Below, piece after piece: positions 43,585 through 51,038 of a stretch of DNA of 64,000 nucleotides; position 1 is the first letter of the stretch, and each line of letters begins with the position of its first letter. Under the pieces are notes generated by a model that made no database searches, was not told where the DNA came from, and saw nothing but the letters and a program-made list of their open reading frames with translations. The stretch comes from Arthrobacter sp. (lineage in GTDB: Bacteria; Actinomycetota; Actinomycetes; Actinomycetales; Micrococcaceae), in the NCBI GenBank assembly GCA_026393275.1, contig JAPLAM010000017.1, forward strand, positions 1-64,000. Direction: 5' to 3'. The translations under genes and the position numbers were made by a program.

Positions 43585-44196
43585 ATGCTGGTCGGATACA
43601 TGCGGGTGTCCAAGGCGGACGGGTCGCAAAGCACTGATCTGCAGCGCGACGCGCTCCTGGTCGCGGGCGTCGACCCATTGAAACTTTACGAGGACCACTC
43701 CTCAGGCAAGAAGGACGACCGTCCTCAACTTGCAGCCTGCCTGAAGGGCATGAACGCCGGGGACACCCTTTTGGTGTGGAAGCTCGACCGGCTCGGCCGG
43801 GACCTGCGGCACCTGGTTAACATCGTCCATGACCTCACCGAACGCGGCATCGGGCTCAAGGTCCTCACCGGGCAGGGCGCTGCCATCGACACCACCACCG
43901 CCTCCGGAAAGCTCGTCTTCGGAATCTTCGCTGCCCTCGCCGAGTTCGAGCGCGAACTCATCTCCGAACGGACCATCGCAGGACTCGCCGCCGCCCGTGC
44001 CCGCGGCCGTAAGGGCGGCCGGCCCTACAAGATGACCCCCGCCAAACTCCGGCTCGCCATGGCCTCAATGGGAAAACTGGACACGAAAGTCAGCGAGCTC
44101 TGCACCGAACTCGGCATCACACGCCAAACCCTCTACCGACACGTCTCACCAACCGGCGAACTGCGCCCGGACGGGCAGAAGCTGCTGGCGCGCTAG
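43585..44196 (+). CDS. tniR: serine recombinase TniR (cointegrate resolvase)
   Basis: A 203-residue small serine recombinase. The catalytic Ser9 is in GYMRVSKADG, arginines in KLDRLGRDLRHL follow at about residue 67-78, and the long E-helix ERELISERTIAGLAAAR leads to a C-terminal helix-turn-helix (LCTELGITRQTLYRHV). It should resolve the cointegrate made by TniABQ at the res site just upstream. A good ribosome-binding site (AAGGGG) is 9 bp before the ATG. Confidence 0.95.
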   Translation: MLVGYMRVSKADGSQSTDLQRDALLVAGVDPLKLYEDHSSGKKDDRPQLAACLKGMNAGDTLLVWKLDRLGRDLRHLVNIVHDLTERGIGLKVLTGQGAAIDTTTASGKLVFGIFAALAEFERELISERTIAGLAAARARGRKGGRPYKMTPAKLRLAMASMGKLDTKVSELCTELGITRQTLYRHVSPTGELRPDGQKLLAR

Positions 44197-44441
44197 CGCA
44201 GGTGGACGTCAACACTTTTCCCTGGCAGTCCACAATGCGATCGCGCCGAATAGAACGATTGGAGCCCTAATACCCACCAAGGCGACCCAGCCCTGGGGGC
44301 CGTAAATTGCTAGGCGGCTCCGCCGCAGAAACCGCTGATGATCAACGAACGCTCGAACGGTCTTATTGGATAAACCCTCCACAGTACGTCTGCGGTTCGG
44401 CCGGCAGGTCTCACCGTCACCCCCGGCGGCATCCTCAGATA
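44197..44441. other. 245-bp gap between tniR and the Tn3-type segment
   Basis: No supported gene. On the minus strand an open frame ending at 44209 encodes a hydrophobic tail (VALVGIRAPIVLFGAIALW), but its N-terminal part is unstructured and there is no start with a ribosome-binding site. Just after tniR the string GCGCAGGTGGACGTC (44198-44212) resembles half of an inverted TniA site but too weakly to call. Confidence 0.4.
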
Positions 44442-44479
44442 GGGGCTCACAGGCTTGTGAAAAAGTGAAATATGCGACG

Positions 44480-44653
44480 CTAAGGTTTTGCCGGGCGTCG
44501 TAGTGGCCTGTATTTGGCGCGGGGCCAGATGTAGTCGCCGGTGAGGTTGATGTGTTCCCAGCCCAGCGGTGAAAGGAACCGCAGGAGGTCCGGGTCGATG
44601 TCACCGCTGTTGCTGGTCAGGGTGGCGACGGTGCGGTCGAGGTAGACCGATTG
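44480..44653 (-). pseudogene. Tn3-family transposase TnpA, C-terminal stump
   Basis: The 58 remaining codons read QSVYLDRTVATLTSNSG, then FLSPLGWEHINLTGDYIW to a stop, which is the conserved C-terminus of Tn3 transposases (LSPLGHEHIN-x-LG-Y). As usual in this family the stop codon overlaps the inner edge of the terminal inverted repeat. All catalytic regions are lost. Confidence 0.8.
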
Positions 44654-44987
44654 TGTCAACTTGATTGGAGCCCACCGAGACGGCCCGACTGGTACCCAGG
44701 TGCGGCCTTGATGCGGTCCAGAAAGCAGGGCCAAGGACGTTGCGACAGTCTTCCGTCGGGTGGCAGCTGCTCGTGGCGCTCAGCGATTAATTGGTAGGAG
44801 TTAGCGTGTAGCGAGAAAAGCGCTGGCGTAGACGGGCAGGAAGGCCGACCACAGCCCAGCCCCAGTCCTCGGAGGTTGGTTCAGTTTTTGCAGAAGCTGT
44901 GCCTGATGCCTCCGTGCTTAGCCGCGAGCGGTGTCCCGCCTTGGAACACCGCCCGCAGGCTTATCCGCTCAGTATGGTTCGCCCAGA

Positions 44988-45239
44988 CTAAGCCCTCGAC
45001 TTAGCCGACGCTCGCCGTGAGGCGATGGACAGGCTGATTCCGGCGGCAGCGGCTATTACCGCGCCGACGAAGGACCAAACAATCACTTCCATAGGCCAGG
45101 ACGGCCCTTGCGATGGATCAAGTCGGGAGGTGTTTATCCCAAACACTTGCGAGCCGATCCAGATGTAGGCAACCACAAGGAGCATGATTGCGCCTAACAC
45201 TCCGGCGACTATGAAAAGTACCTTCGCAGCCTTGGACAT
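44988..45239 (-). CDS. small two-helix membrane protein downstream of the DUF2599 gene
   Basis: An 83-residue protein with two transmembrane helices (about 7-30 and 50-71) separated by an extracellular loop of about 20 residues, and a basic tail RRASAKSRA that places the C-terminus in the cytoplasm. It begins 31 bp after the DUF2599 stop on the same strand. The pairing of a secreted protein with a small membrane protein is repeated in the RHS part of the same transposon. A protective (immunity) role is my inference; no family is recognised. Confidence 0.6.
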   Translation of the reverse strand: MSKAAKVLFIVAGVLGAIMLLVVAYIWIGSQVFGINTSRLDPSQGPSWPMEVIVWSFVGAVIAAAAGISLSIASRRASAKSRA

Positions 45240-45270
45240 TTTCGCAACTCCTGCTTACTCTTGATCCTGC

Positions 45271-46212
45271 TTAGGGGTTACAACGGTACGTCAGGTTCAA
45301 CTGGTCGCCCCAGTACATCCACGGTCGCCATGACTCGAGGTTGTAGGTGCCGGGTTCGAAGACATTGCCCACTACGTGACACAGGTATTGCTCCTGGATT
45401 GTACCCGTGAGGTTCCAACCAATTCGACCCAATTTGGTGCGCAACTCGTCCACGTGTGCGTTGTGGGTTGCGAATCCGTTGTAGAACCGCCCCCAGCCCG
45501 TTGGGTTGAGATTTACCACTCCTCCTTGTGAAGCGTAGGTGATCCACGGGAGTCCGTCGATCAGGTCCACGCCAGCCCAGGGGTCTGCCACCACCGGATA
45601 CTTGACGGTTGGGGAGGAATGGTCGACGACCTGTACGAGTTGCCGTCCCTGGACTTCGTAGTGAGTAGGCAGAGCGACGCCAGCCGCATCTTTTGCCCAT
45701 GGCTTGGCAAAGCCACCGAAGAACGTACCATCCGCTCTCGAGATCGCAACGCTTCCATCCTCATTCGGCTTCATCGCGGCTCCCGCGGGTATGTCGACTC
45801 GATACTGGTATCGGGAGGGCGCTGCCGACGATTCGATAATTGTGTGAATGGCGACGGAATTGTCGTCCTGTGGGATGGGGACCGTAGCTGAGCCGTTGCC
45901 ATTGTCGTAGGACACTACCCCGTTTCCAATGGGTCGCGCTGTCGCCGACTTCTCTGCAAAGGGAAGCCCGATCGAAAGGGACTGGCCCTTCTGGCCAGTT
46001 ATCTTCACAACACCCGACGAATCGGTCGGCACCTCCACCTTCTTATCGCGAATGCCCTGTTTGCCAAGGGACTGGACGTTTGGAGAAACAGCTGCAATAG
46101 CCCTAAGAGCGTTGTCGTCGGGAGCGGCGCCGGCCGGTCCGGCTTGCCCGAGCAACAGCGCGAAGCCTATGGCTCCAACGGTCAGTGACGTGATTTTCCT
46201 TCGTAATGTCAT
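45271..46212 (-). CDS. secreted DUF2599 domain protein
   Basis: A 313-residue exported protein. Residues 1-30 are a signal peptide (TLRRKITSLTVGAIGFALLL then AGPAGAAP cleavage region). A middle beta-rich domain (about 40-200) has repeated short strands, and the C-terminal 100 residues match the DUF2599 pattern: DPWAGVDLIDGLPWITY, NPTGWGRFYNG, QEQYLCHVVGNVFEPGTYNL and a final CNP with two conserved cysteines. The ATG at 46212 has GGGGGAA upstream; an upstream ATG lacks such a site. GC content is visibly lower than the chromosome. Function of DUF2599 is unknown. Confidence 0.75.
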   Translation of the reverse strand: MTLRRKITSLTVGAIGFALLLGQAGPAGAAPDDNALRAIAAVSPNVQSLGKQGIRDKKVEVPTDSSGVVKITGQKGQSLSIGLPFAEKSATARPIGNGVVSYDNGNGSATVPIPQDDNSVAIHTIIESSAAPSRYQYRVDIPAGAAMKPNEDGSVAISRADGTFFGGFAKPWAKDAAGVALPTHYEVQGRQLVQVVDHSSPTVKYPVVADPWAGVDLIDGLPWITYASQGGVVNLNPTGWGRFYNGFATHNAHVDELRTKLGRIGWNLTGTIQEQYLCHVVGNVFEPGTYNLESWRPWMYWGDQLNLTYRCNP

Positions 46213-46227
46213 AGTTCCCCCAATTGA

Positions 46228-46250
46228 ACTCGGCACCCCCTGTGCCGAGT
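46228..46250. promoter_or_regulatory. perfect palindrome in front of the DUF2599 gene
   Basis: ACTCGGCAC, a 5-nt spacer and its exact complement GTGCCGAGT lie 16-38 bp upstream of the DUF2599 start codon. The position suits an operator overlapping the transcription start or a leader hairpin that hides the ribosome-binding site. Confidence 0.5.
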
Positions 46251-46425
46251 CGAGTCACCATAACATGTTTGTTTGACGAGGACTTGTCACACCGAATGGC
46301 CGTCTCAGATCTGCTGGATTTCCGGTTCAGACGAGTCATTTTTAGGACCGGAATTCCTTCGCCGGAACTTGCAGTCCGCCTATTCTGGTTCGTCCTCAGC
46401 AAGTTCGTGACTTATTAGCGGTCTA

Positions 46426-46623
46426 TCAGTTCGATCTAAGGCTGTGTGCAAGTCGGTAGGAGTCTGTGCCGGTTTCGATGATAGTGCCGTTGAACGTGAG
46501 CAGGTCCACGCGCCCGTAGCGGAAGATAGTCTTAGGCAGCATCTTTTCGTCGGCGGCTTCGACGAGTTCGTTCACGGGAATCATTCTTTGGTGAAGTTCC
46601 GGGATCTCACCTGCCAAGCACAA
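46426..46623 (-). pseudogene. unidentified gene remnant inside the right Tn3-type repeat
   Basis: A 65-codon frame that reads AGEIPELHQRMIPVNELVEA and continues through FRYGRVDLLTFNGTIIETG to a stop. The amino-acid composition looks like a genuine globular protein rather than a shadow, and there is no plausible promoter or ribosome-binding site at its start. It is probably the end of a gene truncated when the Tn3-type segment shrank. I do not recognise the family. Confidence 0.4.
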
Positions 46624-46709
46624 ACTGTCCAGATTGCAAGTCGGTGGATGCCCATTTTTGCGGAAAACCGCGCTAGCGTCGGAAATTTAACTTTTTCACA
46701 AACCACCCC

Positions 46710-47067
46710 AGATAGCGGCCCTATCCGGAAAGCACTTCCGTTTGCAACTAGCACCACACTCCCTCCGGCAGGCTCTGGCCGGACTCGTGACCGGCGGCTG
46801 ACACTTCCCGGGGCCGGGGCATCTCAAGTGTCAATGCCGCTTCGAAAACACGGGAACCGTTCAGCCGGCCATCAACGGCGTCTTTACGCCCCCAACATGA
46901 GCGAGGGCCGTTAGCGCCGGATCCTGTTCCATTGTTCGTGACGGGCCGGATCCGAGAGAATCTTGGGCTGGGCCACGTGAAGCTGTAAAAGGCGTCAGCT
47001 TACTGCGCACGAGATGACACAGCAGGCGCCGCATCGCGCGTTTCAACTGCGCTTCCTCCTTAGTCAT
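46710..47067. other. 358-bp region between the Tn3-type segment and the RHS unit
   Basis: A minus-strand frame (47067-46861, 68 residues, starting MTKEEAQLKRAMRRLLCHL) begins one base after the stop of the small RHS-neighbour gene and could be a third cistron, with an amphipathic basic N-terminal helix. It has no family signature. The remaining 150 bp hold nothing recognisable. Confidence 0.3.
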
Positions 47068-47256
47068 CTACCCTTTTCGTAGGTAGCCCAGCACCATCGG
47101 CACTATGATGGCAACGCCCAGTATCACGGGAATTAGATGGATTACTGGCCCTGTCTGCGGAAGCATCATTCGCACTATGACGGCACAAACGACGCTAGCC
47201 AGGAATATTAGGCCTGTTGCAGCAGCTAACTTGCGAAGTCCTTGGGCTCGGGGCAT
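47068..47256 (-). CDS. small two-helix membrane protein downstream of RHS, candidate immunity protein
   Basis: A 62-residue protein, MPRAQGLRKLAAATGLIFLA at the start, with two transmembrane helices (about 11-31 and 37-57), a very short outer turn and a basic C-terminus. AAAGG lies 6 bp before the ATG at 47256; the longer open frame upstream overlaps the RHS gene and is discarded. It starts 46 bp after the RHS stop on the same strand. Small membrane proteins placed directly after polymorphic toxins with membrane-active ends are commonly immunity proteins; that role is inferred here. Confidence 0.6.
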   Translation of the reverse strand: MPRAQGLRKLAAATGLIFLASVVCAVIVRMMLPQTGPVIHLIPVILGVAIIVPMVLGYLRKG

Positions 47257-47302
47257 CTCGTACCTTTCAGTGCAGCGGAATCGTTCACGGATCAGCCTTG
47301 TT

Positions 47303-50300
47303 TCAGGTAATCGCGTTTCGAATGATCGGGCCCAACCCAGCGGTGAGACCGCCCAGGCAACTCGCGCCGATACTGGATGCAGAGGTGCTTGATCCGTCAA
47401 AGGCGTTCGCTGAACCAACGCCAACGGCAGCAGTTGTGCAACCTCCCACCGCCGTCCCTATTGCGATCCCACCCAAAGGTGAGGTGAACGGTGTGACGGC
47501 CACACCGACAATGATGCCAAAAGTAGCCCCCACGAGCGCACCGACCACTGCGCCGAATATGGTGCCGCCCTCGGACGCGAGTCCGGTGGAATCTGTTGCG
47601 TTGATGGGGTTACAGCCTGCGTAAAGGTACCTGTTGGCTTCCTGTCCGGAGGGGTCGGGTTGCGTGAAGCGGCCGCGGTAGGGGTTGTAGTAGCGGGCGC
47701 CGAATTTGATGCGGTTGCTGGCGGTGTCGTTGTAGCCGCCGGCGTAGGTCCAGGGGTTGGTGGCTGCCTGGGCGCCGGTGCTGGTGGTTTGGCCCCAGGA
47801 GTCGTAGGCGTAGGTCGCAGCCGGGGCCTGTGCGCTGTCGGTGAGCAGGATGGTCGAGCCGAGCCCGTCCATCGTGTAGTAGTAGCTGGCCCCGGTGCTG
47901 GTGCGCATGCTGATGAGGGTACCGCCCGGGTCCCGGATAAACGAGGTGCTGGCGCCGGCCGTGGTTTGGCGGCTGATGCCGAGGGAGCCGTTGAGGAACG
48001 CGGTGGCTCCGGCGGTGAGGCGTTCATCGTTCCGCGGCCCGCTGTAGGTGTAGTTGGCCGTCACTCCGCCGCTGGTGTTGGAGGTGAACTGGTCGAAGAC
48101 GTTGTAGGCCTGCGTGGTGGCCCCGGCGGCGGTGGTGTTGCCGTTGGAGTCGTAGGCGTACGTGGTCGCCCCGGACGGTGGTGCGGCGCAGGTGCCGGCG
48201 CTGGCTCCGGACCAGCAGAGCTGGTCGGCGGCGTTGTAGGCGTTGTAGACGTTGCCGGTGCCGGTCTTGGTGTCCAGGGTCCGGTTGCCGTTCTTGTCGT
48301 AGGCCCAGGTCTCGGTCGTGGCCCCGGTGATAGCGGAGGTGAGCCGGTTGACCGGGTCGTAGCCGTAGGTAGTGACAGCGCCTGCCTGGTCGGTGACGGT
48401 TTTGCGCAGTGCCCCGTCCTTGGTGCCGTTAGCGGTAAAGGTGTAGGCCCGTTTGGTCAGGACCGTGCCACCGGTGGTGGTCGCGGTGATGGACGTAGTC
48501 CTGCCGGCCCCGTCGTAGACGGTGGTGTTCTTCACCCCGTTGGGGTAGCTGGTCGTGGCGCGGCGGTCAGCGTTGTCGTAGCCGAAACCGGTGCACCGGG
48601 TGCTGTTCGGAAACACGGGTGTGGCCGGGCAAGACCCGCCGGGTTCGGCCAGGGTGACGAGCCGGTTCGCTGCGTCATAGCCGTAGGTCACGGTCCCGCC
48701 CGGGTCGGTGAAGCCGGTGACGTTCGACGCCGCATCATAGGTGACCGTGGTCGTGACCCCGCCGGTGGTTTTGGACTTGGGACGGTTCTGCGCGTCGTAG
48801 GTGAAGTCGGTGTTCCCGGTATCGTCCTGGCTCCGGGTCAGGTTCCCGCGGGTGTCGTAGGCGTAGGAGACGCACTTGCTGGCGCAGTTGACGCCCTTGT
48901 CGATCTGGATGAGCCGGTCATTGTCGTCGTAGTCGTACTGGGTGACCTGGCCCTTGCCGTCGGTGGAGGTGATGAGCCGGGAGGCGTCGTCGTACACGTT
49001 CGTCACAGCCCCCAGCGGGGCCGGGTAGGTGATTTTGGTCGGCATGCCCAGGGCGCCGTAGGTGTAGCTGGTGACGTTGCCGTTGCCGTCGGTGGACTTA
49101 CAGACCTGTCCCTTCTTCGCCCCGCAGCTGGACCCGGCTGCGTCGCCCTGGTAGTTCAGTTTCGGTGTCCCGCCGGCGCCTCCTCCTGCCCCGGGGGTGG
49201 TGGTCATCGACCGGTTGTTGGTGTTGGCGTCGTAGCTGTACCCGGTGGTCTGGTTCTCACTGTTCACCGAGGAGGTGGGCTGGTAGTTCGAGAGCGGGTT
49301 CCCGGTGTTGGACGGATACGCGAACGTCGTTTCGGCCCCGGCGGCCCCGCCGGCGGGGTTGGTGACCTTCGTCAGGGAGTTGTTCGCGTTGTACGCGTAG
49401 GTCGTGGAATTGCCCAGCCCGTTCAACGAGGTGAGCCGGTTGTCGTGGGCGTCGAAGGTCCCTTGGGTGGTGTGGCCGAGCGCGTCGCTGATCTTCGTGA
49501 CCTGGCCCGAAGAGTTGTACTCATAGCTCGTGGCGTGGTTCAGCGGATCCGTCCCCTTCGAGACGGTTGCGGACGGGTAGCTGTAGCCGTAGATGCTCTG
49601 GACCGGCTTGCCGGTGGCGTAGGTCGCCTGCGTGAGTTTTTTCGAGGTGCTGTCATAGCCCAGGGTGGTGACGGTACCGGCGTCGTCGGTGACGGTGGTG
49701 AGCCGGTTACTCGGGGCCCCGTAGCCGAAGGACATGACCTCCCCGGCGGCGTCGCTGATCTCGGACATCGCACCGCCCGGCCCGAAATACTCGAAATAGA
49801 TGTCCCGGGACAACGCATCATCGTGGATCTGCGAGGGCTGCTCCGGGTTGTTCGCATCGTTGTAGGAGAAGGTGACCGGCCGGCCGCCGATGGTGTCGTT
49901 GATCGTGGTGAGCCGCCCGGCGGCGTTGTAGGTGTAGGTGATCCTGTTCGGCGCCGTCGGGTTCTGATCATTCTGGTATGCGAGCCGGAACGTCGAGCCG
50001 GCGAGCTGGTATTCGTTGCTGAAGCCGGTGTCGTTGAAGCGGATCGTCACCGCCGTCGAGGAGAACGTGGTGATGGTCGCATTCAGGCCGCGGGGCATCG
50101 TCCACGCCCCGGCTCCTGCGGGAACGAACTTGTAAGCGCCGCCGTCCGGGGCGATGTAGGTGACCGAGTTATCGGTGCCGACCGTGACAGCAGATTCCGC
50201 GGTTCCCACCGACAGTGTGGGCCTGGCGTCGTTGAACGAGTTGTACCGCCAGCCGATGCCAAGGTCCACTCCGGCGCCTTTGACGTGCAGCAACTGACCG

Positions 50301-50632
50301 GCCAGAACCACGTTGCCGTTCGTCGGGTTCCACGAGACAGTCGTCCGGTCCGTGAGGTGCCGGGTAACCATCGATGCCGCGGACCGGTTACCCGACTTAC
50401 TCGCATCTGGCCCGGAGGCCGGTGGCAGCACCATCGGCGACATCCCCAGAGCGGGTAACGCGGCCGTCTGGCCCGTCCGGAAAGGGGCTCGATGCTCTAA
50501 CGAGGACGGTGCGCGGCCCGGCGGCTTCACCGTCGCCGGTGCGGCAACGGCCGCGCCCGCCGGCACAGTCACACCGCTGAGAACCACGGCGGAAAGAACA
50601 AGACCTGACAGAAGAGACCGTAAAGCAGCCAT
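47303..50632 (-). CDS. secreted RHS/YD-repeat protein with hydrophobic C-terminal domain
   Basis: A 1109-residue protein. A Sec signal peptide (about 1-31, VPAGAAVAAPA end) is followed by a beta-rich head (about 85-230) and a long array of YD repeats (about 230-960, units such as GRLTTINDT, SFGYGAPSNRLTTV, NRPKSKTTGG). The conserved RHS core end IKFGARYYNPYRGRFTQPDP, then NRYLYAGCNPINATDSTGL, ends at about residue 1021. The last 88 residues are a Gly/Ala-rich hydrophobic segment (FGAVVGALVGATFGIIVGVA) with glycine-zipper spacing. RHS proteins build a shell around a C-terminal toxin; here the tip looks membrane-active. A gene for a small membrane protein follows. It is the main cargo of the transposon. 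Confidence 0.88.
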   Translation of the reverse strand: MAALRSLLSGLVLSAVVLSGVTVPAGAAVAAPATVKPPGRAPSSLEHRAPFRTGQTAALPALGMSPMVLPPASGPDASKSGNRSAASMVTRHLTDRTTVSWNPTNGNVVLAGQLLHVKGAGVDLGIGWRYNSFNDARPTLSVGTAESAVTVGTDNSVTYIAPDGGAYKFVPAGAGAWTMPRGLNATITTFSSTAVTIRFNDTGFSNEYQLAGSTFRLAYQNDQNPTAPNRITYTYNAAGRLTTINDTIGGRPVTFSYNDANNPEQPSQIHDDALSRDIYFEYFGPGGAMSEISDAAGEVMSFGYGAPSNRLTTVTDDAGTVTTLGYDSTSKKLTQATYATGKPVQSIYGYSYPSATVSKGTDPLNHATSYEYNSSGQVTKISDALGHTTQGTFDAHDNRLTSLNGLGNSTTYAYNANNSLTKVTNPAGGAAGAETTFAYPSNTGNPLSNYQPTSSVNSENQTTGYSYDANTNNRSMTTTPGAGGGAGGTPKLNYQGDAAGSSCGAKKGQVCKSTDGNGNVTSYTYGALGMPTKITYPAPLGAVTNVYDDASRLITSTDGKGQVTQYDYDDNDRLIQIDKGVNCASKCVSYAYDTRGNLTRSQDDTGNTDFTYDAQNRPKSKTTGGVTTTVTYDAASNVTGFTDPGGTVTYGYDAANRLVTLAEPGGSCPATPVFPNSTRCTGFGYDNADRRATTSYPNGVKNTTVYDGAGRTTSITATTTGGTVLTKRAYTFTANGTKDGALRKTVTDQAGAVTTYGYDPVNRLTSAITGATTETWAYDKNGNRTLDTKTGTGNVYNAYNAADQLCWSGASAGTCAAPPSGATTYAYDSNGNTTAAGATTQAYNVFDQFTSNTSGGVTANYTYSGPRNDERLTAGATAFLNGSLGISRQTTAGASTSFIRDPGGTLISMRTSTGASYYYTMDGLGSTILLTDSAQAPAATYAYDSWGQTTSTGAQAATNPWTYAGGYNDTASNRIKFGARYYNPYRGRFTQPDPSGQEANRYLYAGCNPINATDSTGLASEGGTIFGAVVGALVGATFGIIVGVAVTPFTSPLGGIAIGTAVGGCTTAAVGVGSANAFDGSSTSASSIGASCLGGLTAGLGPIIRNAIT

Positions 50633-50652
50633 GCTGCGCCCCCAATATGATG

Positions 50653-50690
50653 TGCTCCCCAGTGAGCATCCTTGCGCTCCCCAGTGAGCA
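50653..50690. promoter_or_regulatory. two direct copies of a palindromic site upstream of the RHS gene
   Basis: TGCTCCCCAGTGAGCA (50653-50668, arms TGCTC/GAGCA) is repeated as GCTCCCCAGTGAGCA at 50676-50690, a 22-bp period or two helical turns. The pair lies 21-58 bp upstream of the RHS start codon, ideal for a dimer-of-dimers regulator controlling expression. No regulator gene in the element is an obvious candidate. Confidence 0.6.
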
Positions 50691-50872
50691 CAGGATGATC
50701 ATCAGCGACAACACTCTCAAATTGCAATACACGAACCCCAGAATTTTTCCAAACCAGTGAAAAACCCGGCCGTCCTGCTTCACCGGCGACCCCGCCGTCT
50801 CCTGATCGGGGCAGTGCGCGGCTGCGCGGCGATTGACTCCTCCCGACACCCGGAAGGGCCTCTCAACCCCTA

Positions 50873-50920
50873 GCGCAGAACACTTCTGACATTCAGTGCA
50901 GACGACTGCTGAAAATGACA
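50873..50920 (-). repeat. right terminal inverted repeat and TniA-site-like repeat
   Basis: Read inward from the right end, the 25-bp terminal repeat (50920-50896, TGTCATTTTCAGCAG at its tip) is followed by one 19-bp repeat TGTCAGAAGTGTTCTGCGC (50891-50873), the same type as the three copies at the left end. The asymmetry of three left copies and one right copy is ordinary for this family. Confidence 0.85.
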
Positions 50921-50925
50921 GCCTG
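50921..50925. repeat. right copy of the transposon target duplication (GCCTG)
   Basis: Exact copy of 39524-39528, abutting the right terminal repeat. It marks the insertion point of the transposon. Confidence 0.9.
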
Positions 50926-50950
50926 ACGTCAGAAACGTCCTTGGAAGGTC

Positions 50951-51018
50951 GTCAGGTTAGGGTTCAGATCCGGTATTCATTGACACCCATCGGCAGAAGT
51001 CCTAAATCCCAACCTGAC
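50951..51018. other. res-like inverted repeat upstream of the decayed resolvase
   Basis: GTCAGGTTAGGGTTCAGA (50951-50968) and the inverse of 51001-51018 (GTCAGGTTGGGATTTAGG) match at 14 of 18 positions. They lie between the transposon end and the start of a resolvase remnant, where Tn3-type resolvases have their recombination sites. Tn402-family transposons are known to prefer res sites as targets. Confidence 0.6.
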
Positions 51019-51038
51019 ACATCGAAGTGGAGGCTCCC

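Larger units (their letters stand above)
44442..46709. mobile_element. Tn3-derived segment bounded by inverted repeats
   Basis: The left boundary contains TTGTGAAAAAGTGAAATATG...CGACGCTA (core 44455-44482) and the right boundary the inverted counterpart (core 46674-46701); 25 of 28 core bases agree. The right repeat extends to a terminal GGGG, as Tn3-family 38-bp repeats do, whereas the outermost left bases have diverged. Just inside the left repeat is the 3' end of a Tn3 transposase gene. No resolvase or complete transposase remains, so the segment is a non-autonomous relic. It carries the DUF2599 gene and its small neighbour. Confidence 0.75.
39529..50920. mobile_element. Tn402/Tn5053-type transposon, 11,392 bp, with RHS and DUF2599 cargo
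   Basis: Both ends are 25-bp inverted repeats starting TGTC[G/A]TTTTCAG and ending TGCAC (39529-39553 and 50896-50920; 20 of 25 agree), matching the known Tn402/Tn5053 terminal repeat. Exact 5-bp direct repeats GCCTG flank the element. Next to the left end is the complete transposition module tniA, tniB, tniQ, res, tniR. Cargo between tniR and the right end comprises a Tn3-derived segment carrying a DUF2599 gene and a small membrane protein gene, then a small membrane protein gene and a large RHS gene. The whole is a structurally complete transposition unit. Confidence 0.93.

Noticed and set aside
44198..44216. Possible inverted TniA site directly after tniR
   Set aside because: Only the CCTGCGC-like end matches; the true right end with 25-bp repeat and target duplication is at 50896-50925.
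46861..47067. 68-codon minus-strand frame after the small RHS-neighbour gene
   Set aside because: It starts one base after a stop codon and could be a third cistron, but there is no family, no separate ribosome-binding site and unremarkable codon use, so it is only mentioned in the region note.
47660..50458. 932-codon open frame on + opposite the RHS gene
   Set aside because: It is antisense to a clear YD-repeat protein; its Val/Gly-rich repetitive composition mirrors the complementary codons and it has no domain or ribosome-binding site.
47303..50632. Regularly spaced repeats that could suggest a CRISPR array
   Set aside because: The periodicity is codon-level YD repeats of an RHS protein; units diverge and there are no constant repeats with unique spacers. 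No cas-like gene is present.
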